Positions 1-10,114 are shown, numbered from the stretch's first letter. The stretch: 64,000 nt of DNA from Gimesia maris (GCF_008298035.1 NZ_CP042910.1:5595001-5659000), one strand, 5' to 3'. Made by a program: numbers and translations. The notes: generated from the sequence alone by a model not told the origin.

Positions 1-777
1 GTCCTGTCAACAAGAGTTGCGGTAAACGAGGTGTTGCTGTTGTTTCTGTCTCCTGGCAGCTGACAGCGCCTTGGAAAACATGCACTTCCGCACCGCCGGT
101 TTCGTCAACAAAGAATCCGAACCGCGTGCCGAGGTCCACAACATTCATGCGAGGAGATTGTATTTCGAAGCCAATTGCCCGCTGAGGGACGTCAGCTGTC
201 ATCGTTCCCTGTGACAAATACAACTCATTTGAGTTCAACAAATGAAACCGGGCAGGACCTGCGACCAGCACATCAACACCAGAATTCATTTTCAAGCGCA
301 GGATACCCTGATTTAAATTATACTCCCGACGTGTCTGCAAATGCTCATCAACTTTGCAGAGCACATCCAGAGACTTTAACTCTCCTCCCGTGATCTCTTT
401 AAAAGTCGCCGCATTGTAGATCAAAGAAGTTTCATTTTCTGACCTCGAAGACGTAACCCTTTCTGAGATCGAGTGAGGCAGCCCCAATACATATCCCAGC
501 GTGACGGCCACCACGAGCATGAGCGCAATCGAAAAATATCGGCGAAGCAGAGATTTCTTGCGATCAGGTGTCTCCCCAACCAGCTTATGTATCCAGACTC
601 GGGACTTCTGAACTTCGACCCATTCACGAATGACCTTTTCTTCACAGGAGATCTCGATCAGCAAACGCGCCAGATCCTCTTCTGTACAAATTCGATATTC
701 GAGTGCCTTGACTTCGTCTACTTCTAAATCAGAAGCAAGGTAGGTTTCGAGCAGATCTCGATCATCAGACTGAATCA
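1..777 (-). CDS. FecR-like membrane-anchored sigma-factor partner (partial)
   Basis: The gene runs off the left edge; 259 codons are visible from ATG 777. The first ~75 residues are an acidic cytoplasmic segment, residues ~81-100 form one membrane helix (YFSIALMLVVAVTLGYVLGL), and residues ~150-240 look like a FecR domain, with VVDLGTRFGFFV and EVHVFQGAV as the typical core motifs. FecR proteins sense a signal outside the cytoplasmic membrane and control a partner ECF sigma factor. Its start overlaps the end of the upstream sigma-factor gene by 13 bases, so the two are probably translationally coupled. In planctomycetes such proteins often continue into a LamG/concanavalin-like domain; the visible part cannot show this. 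Confidence 0.85.
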
Positions 778-1331
778 TATGACACCTCCGATGATCTGTC
801 TGGCGATACCTCTGACGTCACCTGTTTCTCCACACAGTTTCGAAGTAAGGTCTTGATTCGTTTCAGACGAGAATAAATAGAATGCAAACTCTTCCCATAG
901 CGGGAAGCAATGTCAGAGATATCTTCACTGGATCCGTCATACCTGGTCAGAATTAATTCCCGACTGAACCCCGGCAGTTTGTCGAGGCATTTCATCAGTA
1001 TTTCACGAAAATTTAATCGTGAATGATTTTCTTCCACCTGGTCAACGGCGTCTGCCAACGCAGCGACGACATGCGGGTTAAACGGTTTCTCTTTTTTCTG
1101 ATTTTTCAGATGCGCCAGCACCTGATGAAAGGCAATTTCACGTACCCAGGGAAAAAAGGAATCCCGATTCTTAAGCTGATCAAAGGACTCAATGGCGATC
1201 ACGCAAACATCATGCAGAATATCTTCCGCTTCGGTATGGTTTCTCACACAGGAAAAGATATACCCGTACAGGGCAGTCCTGTGCTGCAAGAGCAATCGTG
1301 TTCGAACCGAAAGGTAATTATCAATATTCAT
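765..1331 (-). CDS. ECF-type RNA polymerase sigma factor
   Basis: 188 residues, normal for an ECF sigma factor. Residues ~12-80 match region 2 (RNHTEAEDILHDVCVIAIES, then FFPWVREIAFHQVLAHLK, the promoter -10 recognition helix). Residues ~125-175 match region 4 (helix-turn-helix around EDISDIASRYGKSLHSIYSR). Region 1.1 and region 3 are absent, as usual for the class. It directs RNA polymerase to a small regulon, and the overlapping FecR-like gene downstream is the likely regulator. No strong Shine-Dalgarno sequence precedes ATG 1331, so the start is moderately certain. Confidence 0.92.
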   Translation of the reverse strand: MNIDNYLSVRTRLLLQHRTALYGYIFSCVRNHTEAEDILHDVCVIAIESFDQLKNRDSFFPWVREIAFHQVLAHLKNQKKEKPFNPHVVAALADAVDQVEENHSRLNFREILMKCLDKLPGFSRELILTRYDGSSEDISDIASRYGKSLHSIYSRLKRIKTLLRNCVEKQVTSEVSPDRSSEVSYDSV

Positions 1332-1921
1332 TTCACTGATTCATCTAACAAAGTTACTGGTAGATCTCTGCGTATTATTAATGAGAAAGAAGCCACTCGA
1401 ATTAGGCAGAATATCTTTCAAATTTTCGAAATTGTTTCGCTTTAATCCCAAGACGCATCATAGAGCTAACTCCAGGTTCCAATTTAGTTTATGAATTTTC
1501 CATGAAGGTCAGCGGCTGCGGTTCTAAGCATCTCAGGCTGAGCTGACGATACGAACCCGTTTGCAGTCAATCGCATCGACTGTTACATGTGGCTACAGAC
1601 TTCGTTGTGCCAGTTGTATGTCACGATAAATTACAGGCGGGAAATTGCATTAGCCAACTTTGTACACCTTGGAGAAAAACACGGCTCCACAACTGTGTTC
1701 TTATTGATTCCTGATTAAAATAAACCTGATGCAGATTCAACGTAAACTCGATGAATTTCCTGATTCAATAGATCCTGTGAATCAATGGAGACGGGTGACT
1801 GCAATGACTGCTACAGATAGACCAACAGTGGTTCTCTGTAGCACTCACGACCACAGGCACAAACCAACAGTGGCACACATTCGTGTGTTCAAGATTCGAA
1901 AACCGTAGCTTAAAACGATGT
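1332..1921. other. gene-free stretch
   Basis: No convincing gene on either strand. It separates the sigma-factor gene (start at 1331) from the 3' end of the glycosyltransferase gene. Near its right end there is an 11-base direct repeat (ACCAACAGTGG at 1821-1831 and 1863-1873), and just beyond it a small hairpin with stem ACACA/TGTGT and loop TTCG on the plus strand. I see no T-run that would make a clear terminator for the glycosyltransferase. Confidence 0.5.
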
Positions 1922-3097
1922 TTAATACAGGTTCTTCTTCAACACATCGAGCGGATAAATGGTGTCGCGCCAGCGGACGCCGCCGTTTTTGAGAGTAATC
2001 CAGGCGGAACGCCAGATGGCAAATGCAAGTGCCAGCGACGAGAAGAACAGCAGCGGCGTCACGCGAAGACCGGATGAGAACAGAACCGCAATCGTGGCAT
2101 AGCAGAGATGCAGCAGGCCGATGGTAATCAGAAAGCCGATCGTCTGTGATAGCGGGTACAGAAACGGGACGATAAACGGGGCGATAAAAAACAGGAGAAA
2201 CACCAGCGTTGCCAGAGAGACCCATAACACAGAATAATGAAACGACGCGAACGAGTTTTTCTCGACGCCGGTAATCACACCCCACGCAGAAGGCTGCCAG
2301 CGGACCTTGAGCTGTTCAATCCCCAGGTAAAAATCCTGCCTGTAATAATAGTTTTTGATCAGCTTGCCGAGCTTGATGTCGTCAAGCACATCCAGTTTGA
2401 TAGCAGCGTGGCCACCAACCTGTTGATACACTTCGGTCCGGACCAGATTGAAGGCGCCGATGCCGATGTATGCGAAGTGCCAGCGGGTCGGAACCAGCCA
2501 GAGAAACATGCCGCCGGTCAGCAGGAAACCGAAAAATGTAATGAAGGCCATCTCCAGCAGCCCGCCGCGTGCCAGTTGAGGCAGCAGACAGAGATGATCC
2601 AGTTTCTGATGCAGGAAGACACGCGTCGCTTCTGAAATGGCCTGGGGATCGAAAATGATATCGCCGTCGGTAAACAGCAACAGTTCGCCGGTTGCCTGTT
2701 TGGCGGCCTGATGCATGGCGTGTGATTTCCCCAGCCAGTCGGCAGGCAGATCTGTGATGTGCACGATCTGCATGTTGACGCGGTCCTGCTCTCTGGCGCG
2801 CTGTGCAACCTGTTCCATGATCTCACCCGTGTCGTCTGTCGAGCGATCATTGACGGCGATGATTTCCAGCCGGGGATAGTCGGAGGCGAGTAATGATTTG
2901 AGTGTCAACTTGATGGTTTCCGCTTCGTCTTTGGCGGGCACGATGACGGAGATCAGGGGCCACTTTTCTGGAATTTCCGTCGCGGGCAGACAGCGGGTAA
3001 TGCGTTTGCGGATCATCATCAGTAACGAAGGAACCAGCAGGATCGTCCAGAAGACAACGGTGGCGTAGCCCCAGTAAGTGATGATCGATGCCTGCAT
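1922..3097 (-). CDS. family 2 glycosyltransferase, membrane-bound
   Basis: 391 residues. An N-terminal membrane helix (~8-28) is followed by a GT-A catalytic domain (~48-250) with ISVIVPAKDEAETI, the nucleotide-binding NDRSTDD, and a DxD-type metal site in LLFTDGDIIF (~143-149). The C-terminal ~90 residues are three to four hydrophobic helices. The layout resembles HpnB-like or ceramide/cellulose-type processive transferases at the cytoplasmic membrane; donor and acceptor cannot be read from the sequence. It lies 18 bases downstream of the L-2-hydroxyglutarate oxidase gene on the same strand, so the two are probably co-transcribed without an obvious functional link. Confidence 0.85.
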   Translation of the reverse strand: MQASIITYWGYATVVFWTILLVPSLLMMIRKRITRCLPATEIPEKWPLISVIVPAKDEAETIKLTLKSLLASDYPRLEIIAVNDRSTDDTGEIMEQVAQRAREQDRVNMQIVHITDLPADWLGKSHAMHQAAKQATGELLLFTDGDIIFDPQAISEATRVFLHQKLDHLCLLPQLARGGLLEMAFITFFGFLLTGGMFLWLVPTRWHFAYIGIGAFNLVRTEVYQQVGGHAAIKLDVLDDIKLGKLIKNYYYRQDFYLGIEQLKVRWQPSAWGVITGVEKNSFASFHYSVLWVSLATLVFLLFFIAPFIVPFLYPLSQTIGFLITIGLLHLCYATIAVLFSSGLRVTPLLFFSSLALAFAIWRSAWITLKNGGVRWRDTIYPLDVLKKNLY

Positions 3098-3115
3098 CGT
3101 GTGGTCTTCTCTCCG

Positions 3116-4315
3116 TTATTGAATCCGTCGGGCCAGCAGATCCGTGATCATTGATCCGATCCGTAAAGAGGATGTCGCAGCCGGCGAAGGTGCATTTAAA
3201 ACATTAATCATGCGATCGGATTCATCAATCAGAAAGTCATCTACCAGAGTTCCATCCGGCCCGAGCGCCTGGGCACGCACGCCCGCGGGGGCCGCTTCGA
3301 GGTCGTCTGCTTTGATTTCGGGAATCAGTCGCTGCAGTTCACGCACGAATGCCGGTTTGCTGAACGACCGCCACATCTCTTTCAAGCCGGTCTTCCAGTA
3401 TTTGAATGCCATCTTGCGAAACCCGGGATACGTTGCCGCTTCGAACAGATCCCCGATATTGATACTGGTTCTCGTATAGCCTTCCCGCGCAAAGGCCCAG
3501 ACGGCATTGGGGCCGCATTCGACGCCGCCGTGAATCATTCTGGTGAAATGCACGCCGAGAAAAGGGAACTCGGGATTGGGAACCGGATAGATCAGCGCTT
3601 TGCAGAGATGTTCTGCCTCCGGTTTGAGCACATAATATTCGCCGCGAAACGGGACGATTTTGGATTCCGGTTTCGAACCGCCCATCCGGGCCACGCGATC
3701 GCTGAACAGTCCGCCACAGTTAATGACCTGCTTTGCGGTAAAGTCCCCCTGTTTAGTTTTGACGGTGATTGAGTCGGCGTGATGCTGGATGCCCGTGACT
3801 TCGGCGCCGGTCAGGATCTGATTGTCTTTTTCCTGAATGCGTTCGGCCAGCCGTGCGGAAACCTGTTTGTAATCGACGATGCCGGTTTCCGGAACATGGA
3901 TACCTCGGATGCCGGCGACGTGTGGTTCGAGTTCGTTGACGCGTTCCTCGCCAATCATTTCACAGGTGACGCCATTCTGTTGTCCCCGTTCAAAAATGCG
4001 ATCCAGGGCGGAAAACTCCCGCTTGTCGATCGCCACAATGACTTTGCCGCATTGATCCCAGGGAATTTCTTCGGCATCACAGAACGCTTCCATCGCACGT
4101 TTGCCTTCGCGACAGTTGATGGCCCGGAGTGAACCCGGTTTGTAATAGATTCCGGAATGCAGCACACCCGAATTGTGACCGGTCTGATGCTGGGCAACCT
4201 GACTTTCTTTTTCGAGGATCAGAATTGATTTGTCCGGAAACCGCTGACTGATCTGCCAGCCGGTTGCCAGACCGATGATTCCCCCACCAATTATTGCAAC
4301 ATCTACTGTTTTCAT
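3116..4315 (-). CDS. lhgO: L-2-hydroxyglutarate oxidase
   Basis: 399 residues, full length for LhgO. FAD-dependent oxidation of L-2-hydroxyglutarate to 2-oxoglutarate, feeding electrons to the membrane quinone pool. Evidence: N-terminal dinucleotide fold [17 protein letters not shown] (~6-22), the ILEKE strand end binding FAD ribose, the family signature [20 protein letters not shown] (~42-61), and a C-terminal FAD-closing segment near [14 protein letters not shown]. The DAO family also includes glycerol-3-phosphate and glycine oxidases, but the HNSGVLHSG(I)YY signature favours LhgO. Transcribed divergently from the M20 dipeptidase. Confidence 0.92.
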   Translation of the reverse strand: MKTVDVAIIGGGIIGLATGWQISQRFPDKSILILEKESQVAQHQTGHNSGVLHSGIYYKPGSLRAINCREGKRAMEAFCDAEEIPWDQCGKVIVAIDKREFSALDRIFERGQQNGVTCEMIGEERVNELEPHVAGIRGIHVPETGIVDYKQVSARLAERIQEKDNQILTGAEVTGIQHHADSITVKTKQGDFTAKQVINCGGLFSDRVARMGGSKPESKIVPFRGEYYVLKPEAEHLCKALIYPVPNPEFPFLGVHFTRMIHGGVECGPNAVWAFAREGYTRTSINIGDLFEAATYPGFRKMAFKYWKTGLKEMWRSFSKPAFVRELQRLIPEIKADDLEAAPAGVRAQALGPDGTLVDDFLIDESDRMINVLNAPSPAATSSLRIGSMITDLLARRIQ

Positions 4316-4325
4316 GGATGACTTC

Positions 4326-4361
4326 TATACTCAAATGATCCACGGGGACTTATACTCAAAT
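4326..4361. repeat. 11-base direct repeat in a divergent promoter region
   Basis: TATACTCAAAT occurs at 4326-4336 and again at 4351-4361, 25 bases apart, in the 123-base gap between the divergently transcribed lhgO and M20 peptidase genes. The spacing is near two and a half helical turns. It could be a pair of regulator sites or chance; no regulator gene is adjacent. Confidence 0.4.
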
Positions 4362-4438
4362 TTCAGAACATCATTCGTGGAGTCTCTCTCACCTTCAATG
4401 ATATCATAACTTAGCAGGATCAAGGTTACAGGAAAACA

Positions 4439-5812
4439 ATGGTTGAGCAAGTTCGCAGTTATTTAGAGCAACATCAGGATCAGGCTGTCAGTGAACTGAT
4501 CGAATTCTTGAAAATCCCCAGTGTGAGTGCCGACTCGACATTGAAATCGGAAACGAGGCGCGGAGCCGAGTTTGTACTGAAACAGCTGGAAGCCGCTGGC
4601 ATCGAAAGCCGCCTGGTGGAAACCGCCGGACATCCGATTGTTTACGGCTCCTGGAAAAAAGCAGCCGGAAAACCGACCGTACTGGTATACGGCCATTACG
4701 ATGTGCAACCCCCCGATCCTCTGGATCAATGGACAACGCCCCCCTTTGAACCAGACATCCGCGACGGACACATTTATGCCCGCGGGGCGACCGATGACAA
4801 AGGGCAGATGTATACACACATCAAATCAGTTGAAGCCTGGATGAAAACGCACGGCGAGCTGCCGGTCAACGTGGTCTTTGTGATTGAAGGCGAAGAAGAA
4901 GTCGGCAGCGACAACCTGGACCGTTTTCTGGCCGAGAACAAGGATCTGGTAGCCAGCGATATCGCGGTCATCAGCGATACCAGTCAGTATGGTCCGGGGC
5001 TGCCCGCGATTACCTACGGACTGCGAGGCATTCTGGCCTGCGAAGTGATTGTCCGCGGACCCCGCCAGGATCTGCACAGTGGCGTGTTTGGTGGTGCGGT
5101 GACCAACCCGGGCAATGGTCTGGCGAAAATGATCGCCGCACTGCACGATGATCAGGGGCGAGTGCAAATCCCCGGCTTTTATGACGGCGTGCTGGAACTG
5201 ACACAGGAAGAGCGCGAGCAGTTTGCAGCATTGCCTTTTGATGAAGCCACCTTTATGAGCAATCTGGGTGTGAATGCAGTCGCCGGCGAAGCGGGCTTTA
5301 CGACGCTGGAACGCCGCTGGGCACGACCAACGTGTGATGTGAACGGCATGATCTCGGGTTACACGGGCGAAGGCCCCAAAACGATTGTCCCCGCTCAGGC
5401 GCGCGTGAAGATCACGTGCCGCCTGGTTCCCGATCAGGATCCCAAAGCATTGACGAAAGCGCTGGAGCAGTTTCTACGCGATCAGCTGCCGCCAGGACTG
5501 ACGATGGAATTCATCGACTTCCACGGCTGTCGCGGCCTGGTCTTTGATTTCAATAGTCCTTATATGACAGCCGCCCGTTCGGCCATTGAACAGGCATTCG
5601 GAACGGCCCCCGTGATGATCCGCGAAGGTGGCTCCATTCCAGTCGTCGAAACGTTTCAGTCGCTGGTCGGCGTCGAAACGCTGCTGCTGGGCTGGGGACA
5701 GAATACGGATAACCTTCATAGCCCCAACGAACGCTTCTCGCTGGAATCGTTTCGCCAGGGAACACTGGCCAGCGCCCTGCTCTGGCAGGAACTGTCTGAG
5801 ATTCAGGCGTGA
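4439..5812 (+). CDS. M20 family dipeptidase / metallopeptidase
   Basis: 457 residues, typical of the CNDP/DapE-like M20 dipeptidases that cleave small peptides in the cytoplasm using two metal ions. The metal-site motifs are visible in order: VYGHYDVQP (H86, D88), [10 protein letters not shown] (D119), [10 protein letters not shown] (catalytic E ~152 and metal E ~153), and a C-terminal [11 protein letters not shown] His. The region ~190-330 is the dimerisation lid. ATG 4439 follows an AGG-containing stretch (TTACAGGAAAACA). Stands alone; the downstream gap holds no same-strand gene. Confidence 0.92.
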   Translation: MVEQVRSYLEQHQDQAVSELIEFLKIPSVSADSTLKSETRRGAEFVLKQLEAAGIESRLVETAGHPIVYGSWKKAAGKPTVLVYGHYDVQPPDPLDQWTTPPFEPDIRDGHIYARGATDDKGQMYTHIKSVEAWMKTHGELPVNVVFVIEGEEEVGSDNLDRFLAENKDLVASDIAVISDTSQYGPGLPAITYGLRGILACEVIVRGPRQDLHSGVFGGAVTNPGNGLAKMIAALHDDQGRVQIPGFYDGVLELTQEEREQFAALPFDEATFMSNLGVNAVAGEAGFTTLERRWARPTCDVNGMISGYTGEGPKTIVPAQARVKITCRLVPDQDPKALTKALEQFLRDQLPPGLTMEFIDFHGCRGLVFDFNSPYMTAARSAIEQAFGTAPVMIREGGSIPVVETFQSLVGVETLLLGWGQNTDNLHSPNERFSLESFRQGTLASALLWQELSEIQA

Positions 5813-6126
5813 GTTTTTATTACCACGAAATTCACTAACCTGTATGACTCATGGATAAATAATATTTGTCATGGGTGGTCCCGAATGCAATTCGGGATTG
5901 CTGAAAGCAACAGGAAACTGTCAGGGTATTTGATCGATTTTAAATATCACATCAACCTTTATCGATCACTCAAAATCACGATCCATATTCATTGTTCTGG
6001 TTCTCTGTCAGATTCCTGCTCGCTGCGCTCGGCCCGAATTTTATTCGAGCCCCCCCAATACGTGTGAGTGAAAATTGAGTGAGGAATACGAATCGAAAAA
6101 AGTGGACTTGCCTCATTGGGGTGTTC
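5813..6126. repeat. gene-free stretch with two related hairpins
   Basis: No gene. Two hairpins share the same stem: CCCGAAT/ATTCGGG with a 3-base loop at 5880-5896, and GCCCGAAT/ATTCGAGC with loop TTT at 6032-6050, the second preceded by the GC-rich CGCTGCGCTCGG. Both lie between the stop of the M20 peptidase (plus) and the stop of the nitroreductase (minus), so they may act as terminators, though no clear T-run follows. The shared stem suggests an intergenic repeat unit. Confidence 0.45.
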
Positions 6127-6795
6127 TCAAAGGTTCACTTCGCGTATCCACTGATCGCTGCGGTCGTTTCGCAGACTGCCCGGTTTGCGCTCTCTGGTAT
6201 CGTCTCGCATCTCCGGATACTCAATGAAGACGGCTGCCAGTAATTTTTCCTGTGCGGGAATGCCCAGATACTGGAACATCTCCGGTCCCTTCAGTTTTCC
6301 GCCACTCGACCAGTAGTTTCCCATATCGTGCGCGGTCAGCATCAGTAACAGATTCTGGACCATGGCCGAAGCGGCCGCCAGGTGTTCTTCGTCTCGAGCC
6401 AGTAACGTTTCCCGTTCGACTTTTGAATCCTGCTGTACTTCTGAAGCAGAGACCTCAGGCAGCCAGGTCACCAGGACCAGTGCACTGCAGGCGGCTGCCA
6501 GCCGGGGCTCTTTGGAGGTGACGTTCAATTCATCACGCATATAAATCGCAGCCTGTTTTGCCTGCTCATCCCATAAAACATGGGCACGCCACGGTTCTGC
6601 TAAATTATCGACTTTGCGTGGATAGTGAAACGGAGCCCAGCCCGCGGTCTTGATCGCCTGCAGTACGATCTCGCGATTGCGTTCTGCAATATCAGCGGGA
6701 ACAGGCTGATGTGCTTCAATATCACACAGAACTTTTTCTGTTTTGCGATCCTGGATGATGGTTTCTACTGTCTCGGGTGTCGATTTGTCGGGCAT
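6127..6795 (-). CDS. nitroreductase-family FMN protein
   Basis: 222 residues from the ATG at 6795 (MPDKSTPETVETI). I chose this start because GAAGGACC lies just upstream; an in-frame ATG at 6819 would add eight residues. The fold of the nitroreductase family is suggested by the N-terminal helix with IIQDRKTEKVL, AGWAPFHYPRKVDNLAEPWR (substrate/FMN loop), AAASAMVQNLLLMLTAHDMGNYWSSGG (the central helix and Gly-rich FMN loop), and the C-terminal EYPEMRDDTRERK. Substrate unknown; such enzymes reduce nitro-aromatics, quinones or act as dehydrogenases using NAD(P)H. Confidence 0.8.
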   Translation of the reverse strand: MPDKSTPETVETIIQDRKTEKVLCDIEAHQPVPADIAERNREIVLQAIKTAGWAPFHYPRKVDNLAEPWRAHVLWDEQAKQAAIYMRDELNVTSKEPRLAAACSALVLVTWLPEVSASEVQQDSKVERETLLARDEEHLAAASAMVQNLLLMLTAHDMGNYWSSGGKLKGPEMFQYLGIPAQEKLLAAVFIEYPEMRDDTRERKPGSLRNDRSDQWIREVNL

Positions 6796-6928
6796 CGTTG
6801 GTCCTTCAAGTCTCTTCACATGGCAAAGCGGGCGATTGTTATCTCAATTTGATGATCACTGTGAGTTGAGAGTGTAAGTGACTGAATTTTCAGAGACAAG
6901 TACCGCGTATTTTTTTTGTGGATTGATG

Positions 6929-7462
6929 TCACTTCTCTTTCTGCTGCAGCAAGCTGAGAACTTCAGAATAATTTCTCAGGTAATAGAGAGTGGCACCATT
7001 GGGATTGAGTGCGTTCCGATTGTTGGCTTCCACTTGAAGAACTGCGCTTTTCGCGTCCTGATATTCCTCGACGTTCAACCAGAAGAAGTCTTCCTGACAG
7101 TTGACCTTCAAATACACGTGGGACTGTAAGGACGGATGATTTTGAGAATATTGACCGGGCGTGGCGACCTGCAACGCTGTCAGGATATCGTTGATTGCCG
7201 TTTGGTCTGTGATCGTTGCCAGGCGTGTTAAGCGTTCATATTCACTGGCTGTAAATGCAGAGTATCCTGGAGGAGGCACAACCACTTCGATGGAAGTAAC
7301 AGAGTCTGCTGTGATTTCCCCGGATTTGATCGCCTGAACAAAATCGGGCCCAGCGGTGGTCCCTCTGATCGCTTGCAGGTAAACAATCCAGGCAAGCCCA
7401 AATGCGGCGAAACTCAACGCTGCGATATTCAACAACCGGTTCTGCGCAGGACTCAACACCAT
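6929..7462 (-). CDS. membrane-anchored protein of unknown function
   Basis: 177 residues, not recognised. A single hydrophobic segment near the N-terminus (~9-30, LLNIAALSFAAFGLAWIVYL) would anchor it, leaving a ~145-residue soluble domain probably outside the cytoplasmic membrane. The soluble part has no Cys pair or His-rich motif; a PPPGY motif lies near residue 65. A TATAAT hexamer at 7523-7528 on this strand, ~60 bases upstream, may be its -10 element. Confidence 0.6.
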   Translation of the reverse strand: MVLSPAQNRLLNIAALSFAAFGLAWIVYLQAIRGTTAGPDFVQAIKSGEITADSVTSIEVVVPPPGYSAFTASEYERLTRLATITDQTAINDILTALQVATPGQYSQNHPSLQSHVYLKVNCQEDFFWLNVEEYQDAKSAVLQVEANNRNALNPNGATLYYLRNYSEVLSLLQQKEK

Positions 7463-7522
7463 GAGTTACGCCCTATTGCCATTACAGAAGAATCCCATTC
7501 ATTGATCGAGTCGGGGATCGTT

Positions 7523-7528
7523 ATTATA
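7523..7528 (-). promoter_or_regulatory. candidate -10 element for the unknown membrane protein
   Basis: TATAAT on the minus strand, ~60 bases upstream of ATG 7462, in the short gap after the DUF1501 gene. The -35 position has no good match, so this is a weak call. Confidence 0.3.
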
Positions 7529-7544
7529 CAGTCAACGGTTCCGC

Positions 7545-8888
7545 TCAGATGAGTTCGGGCATGACTTTGTACTTATTGGTATCGACCAGATAACGGGGAC
7601 GTCCCTGCAGGTCATCGACGGTCGCAGTTTCAACATTGATACCCAGGTTGTGATAGAGGGTCGCAAAAACTTCCTGGAAATGAACCGGGCGGTCTTCTGC
7701 ATATTCCCCCAGTCGATTGGTGGAACCGATAATCTGGCCGGTCTTCATGCCGCCACCAGCAACCACAGCAGTGGAGACGCGCGGCCAGTGATCGCGACCG
7801 GAGTTGGCGTTGATTTTGGGGGTTCTTCCGAATTCGCCCCAGACGACGACGGTGACATCGTCCAGCATATCACGATTTTCCAGATCTTCAATCAACGCCG
7901 TGACGCCCTGATCAAGCATCGGCATGTCTTCGCGACCGCGTTTAAAGTTGCCGCCATGCCAGTCCCAGCGACTGAAGGCCAGCGTCACACAGCGGGCCCC
8001 GGCTTCAATCAGACGACGGGCGGTCAGAAAATCATCGAGCAGTTTCGGACCGCCATCGGCGCGAAGTTTGGACGTTCCCCGCCCATAGCGATCGCGGAGT
8101 GACTGATCTTCCTTGGAAAGATCTAACGCGTCAGCGAGTTTACTGGAAGTGAGAATGCCAAACGCCTGTTGGTTGAAGGAGTCGAGCCCTTCCATCATGC
8201 CGGACGCATCGACTTTACTGCGGAACTGATCGAGCGAACTGAGTACTTTTTTACGGTTATCGAGTCGATCGAGGGTGATCCCATTCAGGGTCATATCAGC
8301 CATGCCTTCACCGTTCGGACGGAAGGGAGCGTGAGCCAGACCGAGAAAACCGGGATCTCCGGCGCGCGCCCATTCCATATGGCCCATCTTGGGAGAGAGA
8401 CCAAGGAACGGAGGAATTGACGGATCGACGGGACCGTACTTTTTGGATAGGACCGAACCTAAGCTGGGCCAGCCTCCCAGAGGCTGGTTTCCAAAGCGTT
8501 GACCGGTGAGACACTGAAAGGCATCGTGTCGGCCATCCGAACCAACCATGGAACGGATGAACGCGAACTTGTCAGCCATCTGCGCCATGCGCGGAAACTG
8601 ATCCCCGATTTCCACACCGGGGACGTTGGTCTGTATTGCATTGAATTCGCCACGAATTTCGCTGGGTGCATCAACTTTGATATCCCACATATCCTGATGG
8701 GGAGGACCTCCCGGCAGGAAGATCATGATGATGCCTTTGTGTGTTTTTCGCTGATTCGACGAATTCTCTGCCTGCAGAATTTGCGGAAGCGACATACCAC
8801 CTAAAGCGAGACCGCCAATCTGGAGAAAGTTGCGGCGTGTAATCTGATCACAAAACTTGCTTTTTTGAGAACCCAGGATCTTGAGCAT
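7545..8888 (-). CDS. DUF1501 family protein with Tat-type signal
   Basis: 447 residues from ATG 8888, which has GGAG ten bases upstream; an upstream TTG (8972) would add 28 residues before the signal and is less likely. The N-terminus carries a twin-arginine motif ([15 protein letters not shown]), so export in folded form is expected. DUF1501 proteins are alkaline-phosphatase/sulfatase-like folds very common in planctomycetes. Visible family features are [13 protein letters not shown] near residue 60, [19 protein letters not shown] and [14 protein letters not shown]. Usually paired with a DUF1549/DUF1553 cytochrome-like gene; none is adjacent here. Activity unknown. Confidence 0.88.
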   Translation of the reverse strand: MLKILGSQKSKFCDQITRRNFLQIGGLALGGMSLPQILQAENSSNQRKTHKGIIMIFLPGGPPHQDMWDIKVDAPSEIRGEFNAIQTNVPGVEIGDQFPRMAQMADKFAFIRSMVGSDGRHDAFQCLTGQRFGNQPLGGWPSLGSVLSKKYGPVDPSIPPFLGLSPKMGHMEWARAGDPGFLGLAHAPFRPNGEGMADMTLNGITLDRLDNRKKVLSSLDQFRSKVDASGMMEGLDSFNQQAFGILTSSKLADALDLSKEDQSLRDRYGRGTSKLRADGGPKLLDDFLTARRLIEAGARCVTLAFSRWDWHGGNFKRGREDMPMLDQGVTALIEDLENRDMLDDVTVVVWGEFGRTPKINANSGRDHWPRVSTAVVAGGGMKTGQIIGSTNRLGEYAEDRPVHFQEVFATLYHNLGINVETATVDDLQGRPRYLVDTNKYKVMPELI

Positions 8889-9024
8889 CGTGTCAGGTCT
8901 CCAAATTCGAAAAGGTGGGAGGGCAAAGGCAGGTAAGACTGACTGATTCAAACCGTCATTGTTTGACTTCAAGCAGCCCTGTTAAAAATATCGGCGAGCC
9001 CTTATCTATAAGTATAGACGATTT

Positions 9025-9768
9025 TTACTGGAAATCCAGCGCAGATTGCAAGACATGAACGATTCGTTCAGTATTATTCTGATAATCGGAGAGGTCTAAA
9101 CGCGGAATCAGGGGCAAATCTTCGAATTTTGTAGTGGATGCCGGAGTGCCCAGCCAGGCTATCAACGTCGGTTCCGGTGTAATTGAGGTGGCTGAACCCT
9201 GAGTTTCCCAGTTGGAAAACTGCACTTTAGGATATTTTTCCTGCAGATTTTCAATTAATAAAGCGGCTTCTCTGGGGGGGAGCCCCGCCAGAACAAATTG
9301 AAATGGCTTTATCAGCAGTCGCTGACGTAATTCCTGAATCGTGATCTGTTTCTCCGGATGAATGACATCTGCGGCAATTTCTGACAGGGGATCAAGCACA
9401 AACCGTCGGTACCAGCAGGCCGGGTGAGGAACCACCAGGTTTTGCGAGCGAATGATTAACTGGTCGTAGAGCAGCAGATCCAGATCGAGGGGACGAGCAC
9501 CCCAGCGGACTTCTCTGACGCGTCCCATGTCTGCTTCCAGTTGTTGTAACTCCAGTAACAGCGATTCGGGGGAGAGTGATACGGAAAGGTGGGCGGCACC
9601 ATTCAGAAAAGGATCCGTTGTCTGATCACCCACTGGTGCAGTTTCAATCCAGTGACTGGTTTTGATGACAGAAATGTCTGGATGCTGATCGAGGCGTTCC
9701 AATGCCAGAGAGAACGTTTCGTGGACAGGGCCCTGATTTCCACCGAGCGCAATATAGCAGTCAGGCAT
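9025..9768 (-). CDS. folK: HPPK (FolK) with extra C-terminal domain
   Basis: 247 residues. The first ~160 are 6-hydroxymethyl-7,8-dihydropterin pyrophosphokinase: YIALGGNQG at the N-terminus, ETAPVGDQTTDPFLNGA, and the signature VRWGARPLDLDLLLYD (~90-105) followed by VVPHPACWYRRFVLDPLSEI. It transfers pyrophosphate from ATP to the pterin in folate synthesis. Typical FolK ends near residue 160; residues ~163-247 form an additional domain with an alpha/beta-like pattern (FVLAGLPPREAALLIENL, then EPTLIAWLG). It has no P-loop, so it is not the deoxynucleoside-kinase fusion known elsewhere. No other folate gene is adjacent. Confidence 0.9.
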   Translation of the reverse strand: MPDCYIALGGNQGPVHETFSLALERLDQHPDISVIKTSHWIETAPVGDQTTDPFLNGAAHLSVSLSPESLLLELQQLEADMGRVREVRWGARPLDLDLLLYDQLIIRSQNLVVPHPACWYRRFVLDPLSEIAADVIHPEKQITIQELRQRLLIKPFQFVLAGLPPREAALLIENLQEKYPKVQFSNWETQGSATSITPEPTLIAWLGTPASTTKFEDLPLIPRLDLSDYQNNTERIVHVLQSALDFQ

Positions 9769-9911
9769 AGCGGTTCCGGGAGTTTTAAATCAAAAAAAGA
9801 TGAACGATCCCTGCAGTTTAATAGAATGGTGAAGAAGTGCAATTCTGCAGGACGCAGACAGGAATCCGGAAGGTTCGAGACTGAATTGAATGCTGGTTTA
9901 AAAACAGACGG

Positions 9912-10085
9912 TTATATGCCGTGATTTTGCATTTCCGTCGTCGCATTTTCAAACAGGTCATTCGTGCGGGTCCCGATCGCGGCGATAGCGGCAATACAGA
10001 CCATCACAATGGCAGCCAGCATGACAGCATACTCGACAGCGGTAGGACCATCTTCTTCGATGAGAAATCTTTTAAGATACTGCAT
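9912..10085 (-). CDS. Flp-type (type IVb) pilin
   Basis: 57-residue reading frame from ATG 10085. The sequence begins MQYLKRFLIEEDGPTAVEYA and continues into a hydrophobic helix (MLAAIVMVCIAAIAAIG), then a short polar tail. The G-PTAVEYAVMLA motif is the prepilin cleavage and assembly signature of Flp pilins, processed after the Gly by a TadV-type peptidase (inferred). Such pilins form tight-adherence fibres. No tad/cpa secretion genes are in the window, so assembly genes must lie elsewhere. An 18-base palindrome sits ~30 bases upstream of the start. Confidence 0.92.
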   Translation of the reverse strand: MQYLKRFLIEEDGPTAVEYAVMLAAIVMVCIAAIAAIGTRTNDLFENATTEMQNHGI

Positions 10086-10114
10086 GACTAGAATCCTGTC
10101 AGATGTGTGGTAAC

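Noticed and set aside
1845-2285. 146-residue open frame on the minus strand overlapping the glycosyltransferase
   Set aside because: It is another frame of the same strand as the glycosyltransferase C-terminus, with Arg/Cys-rich content typical of a shadow.
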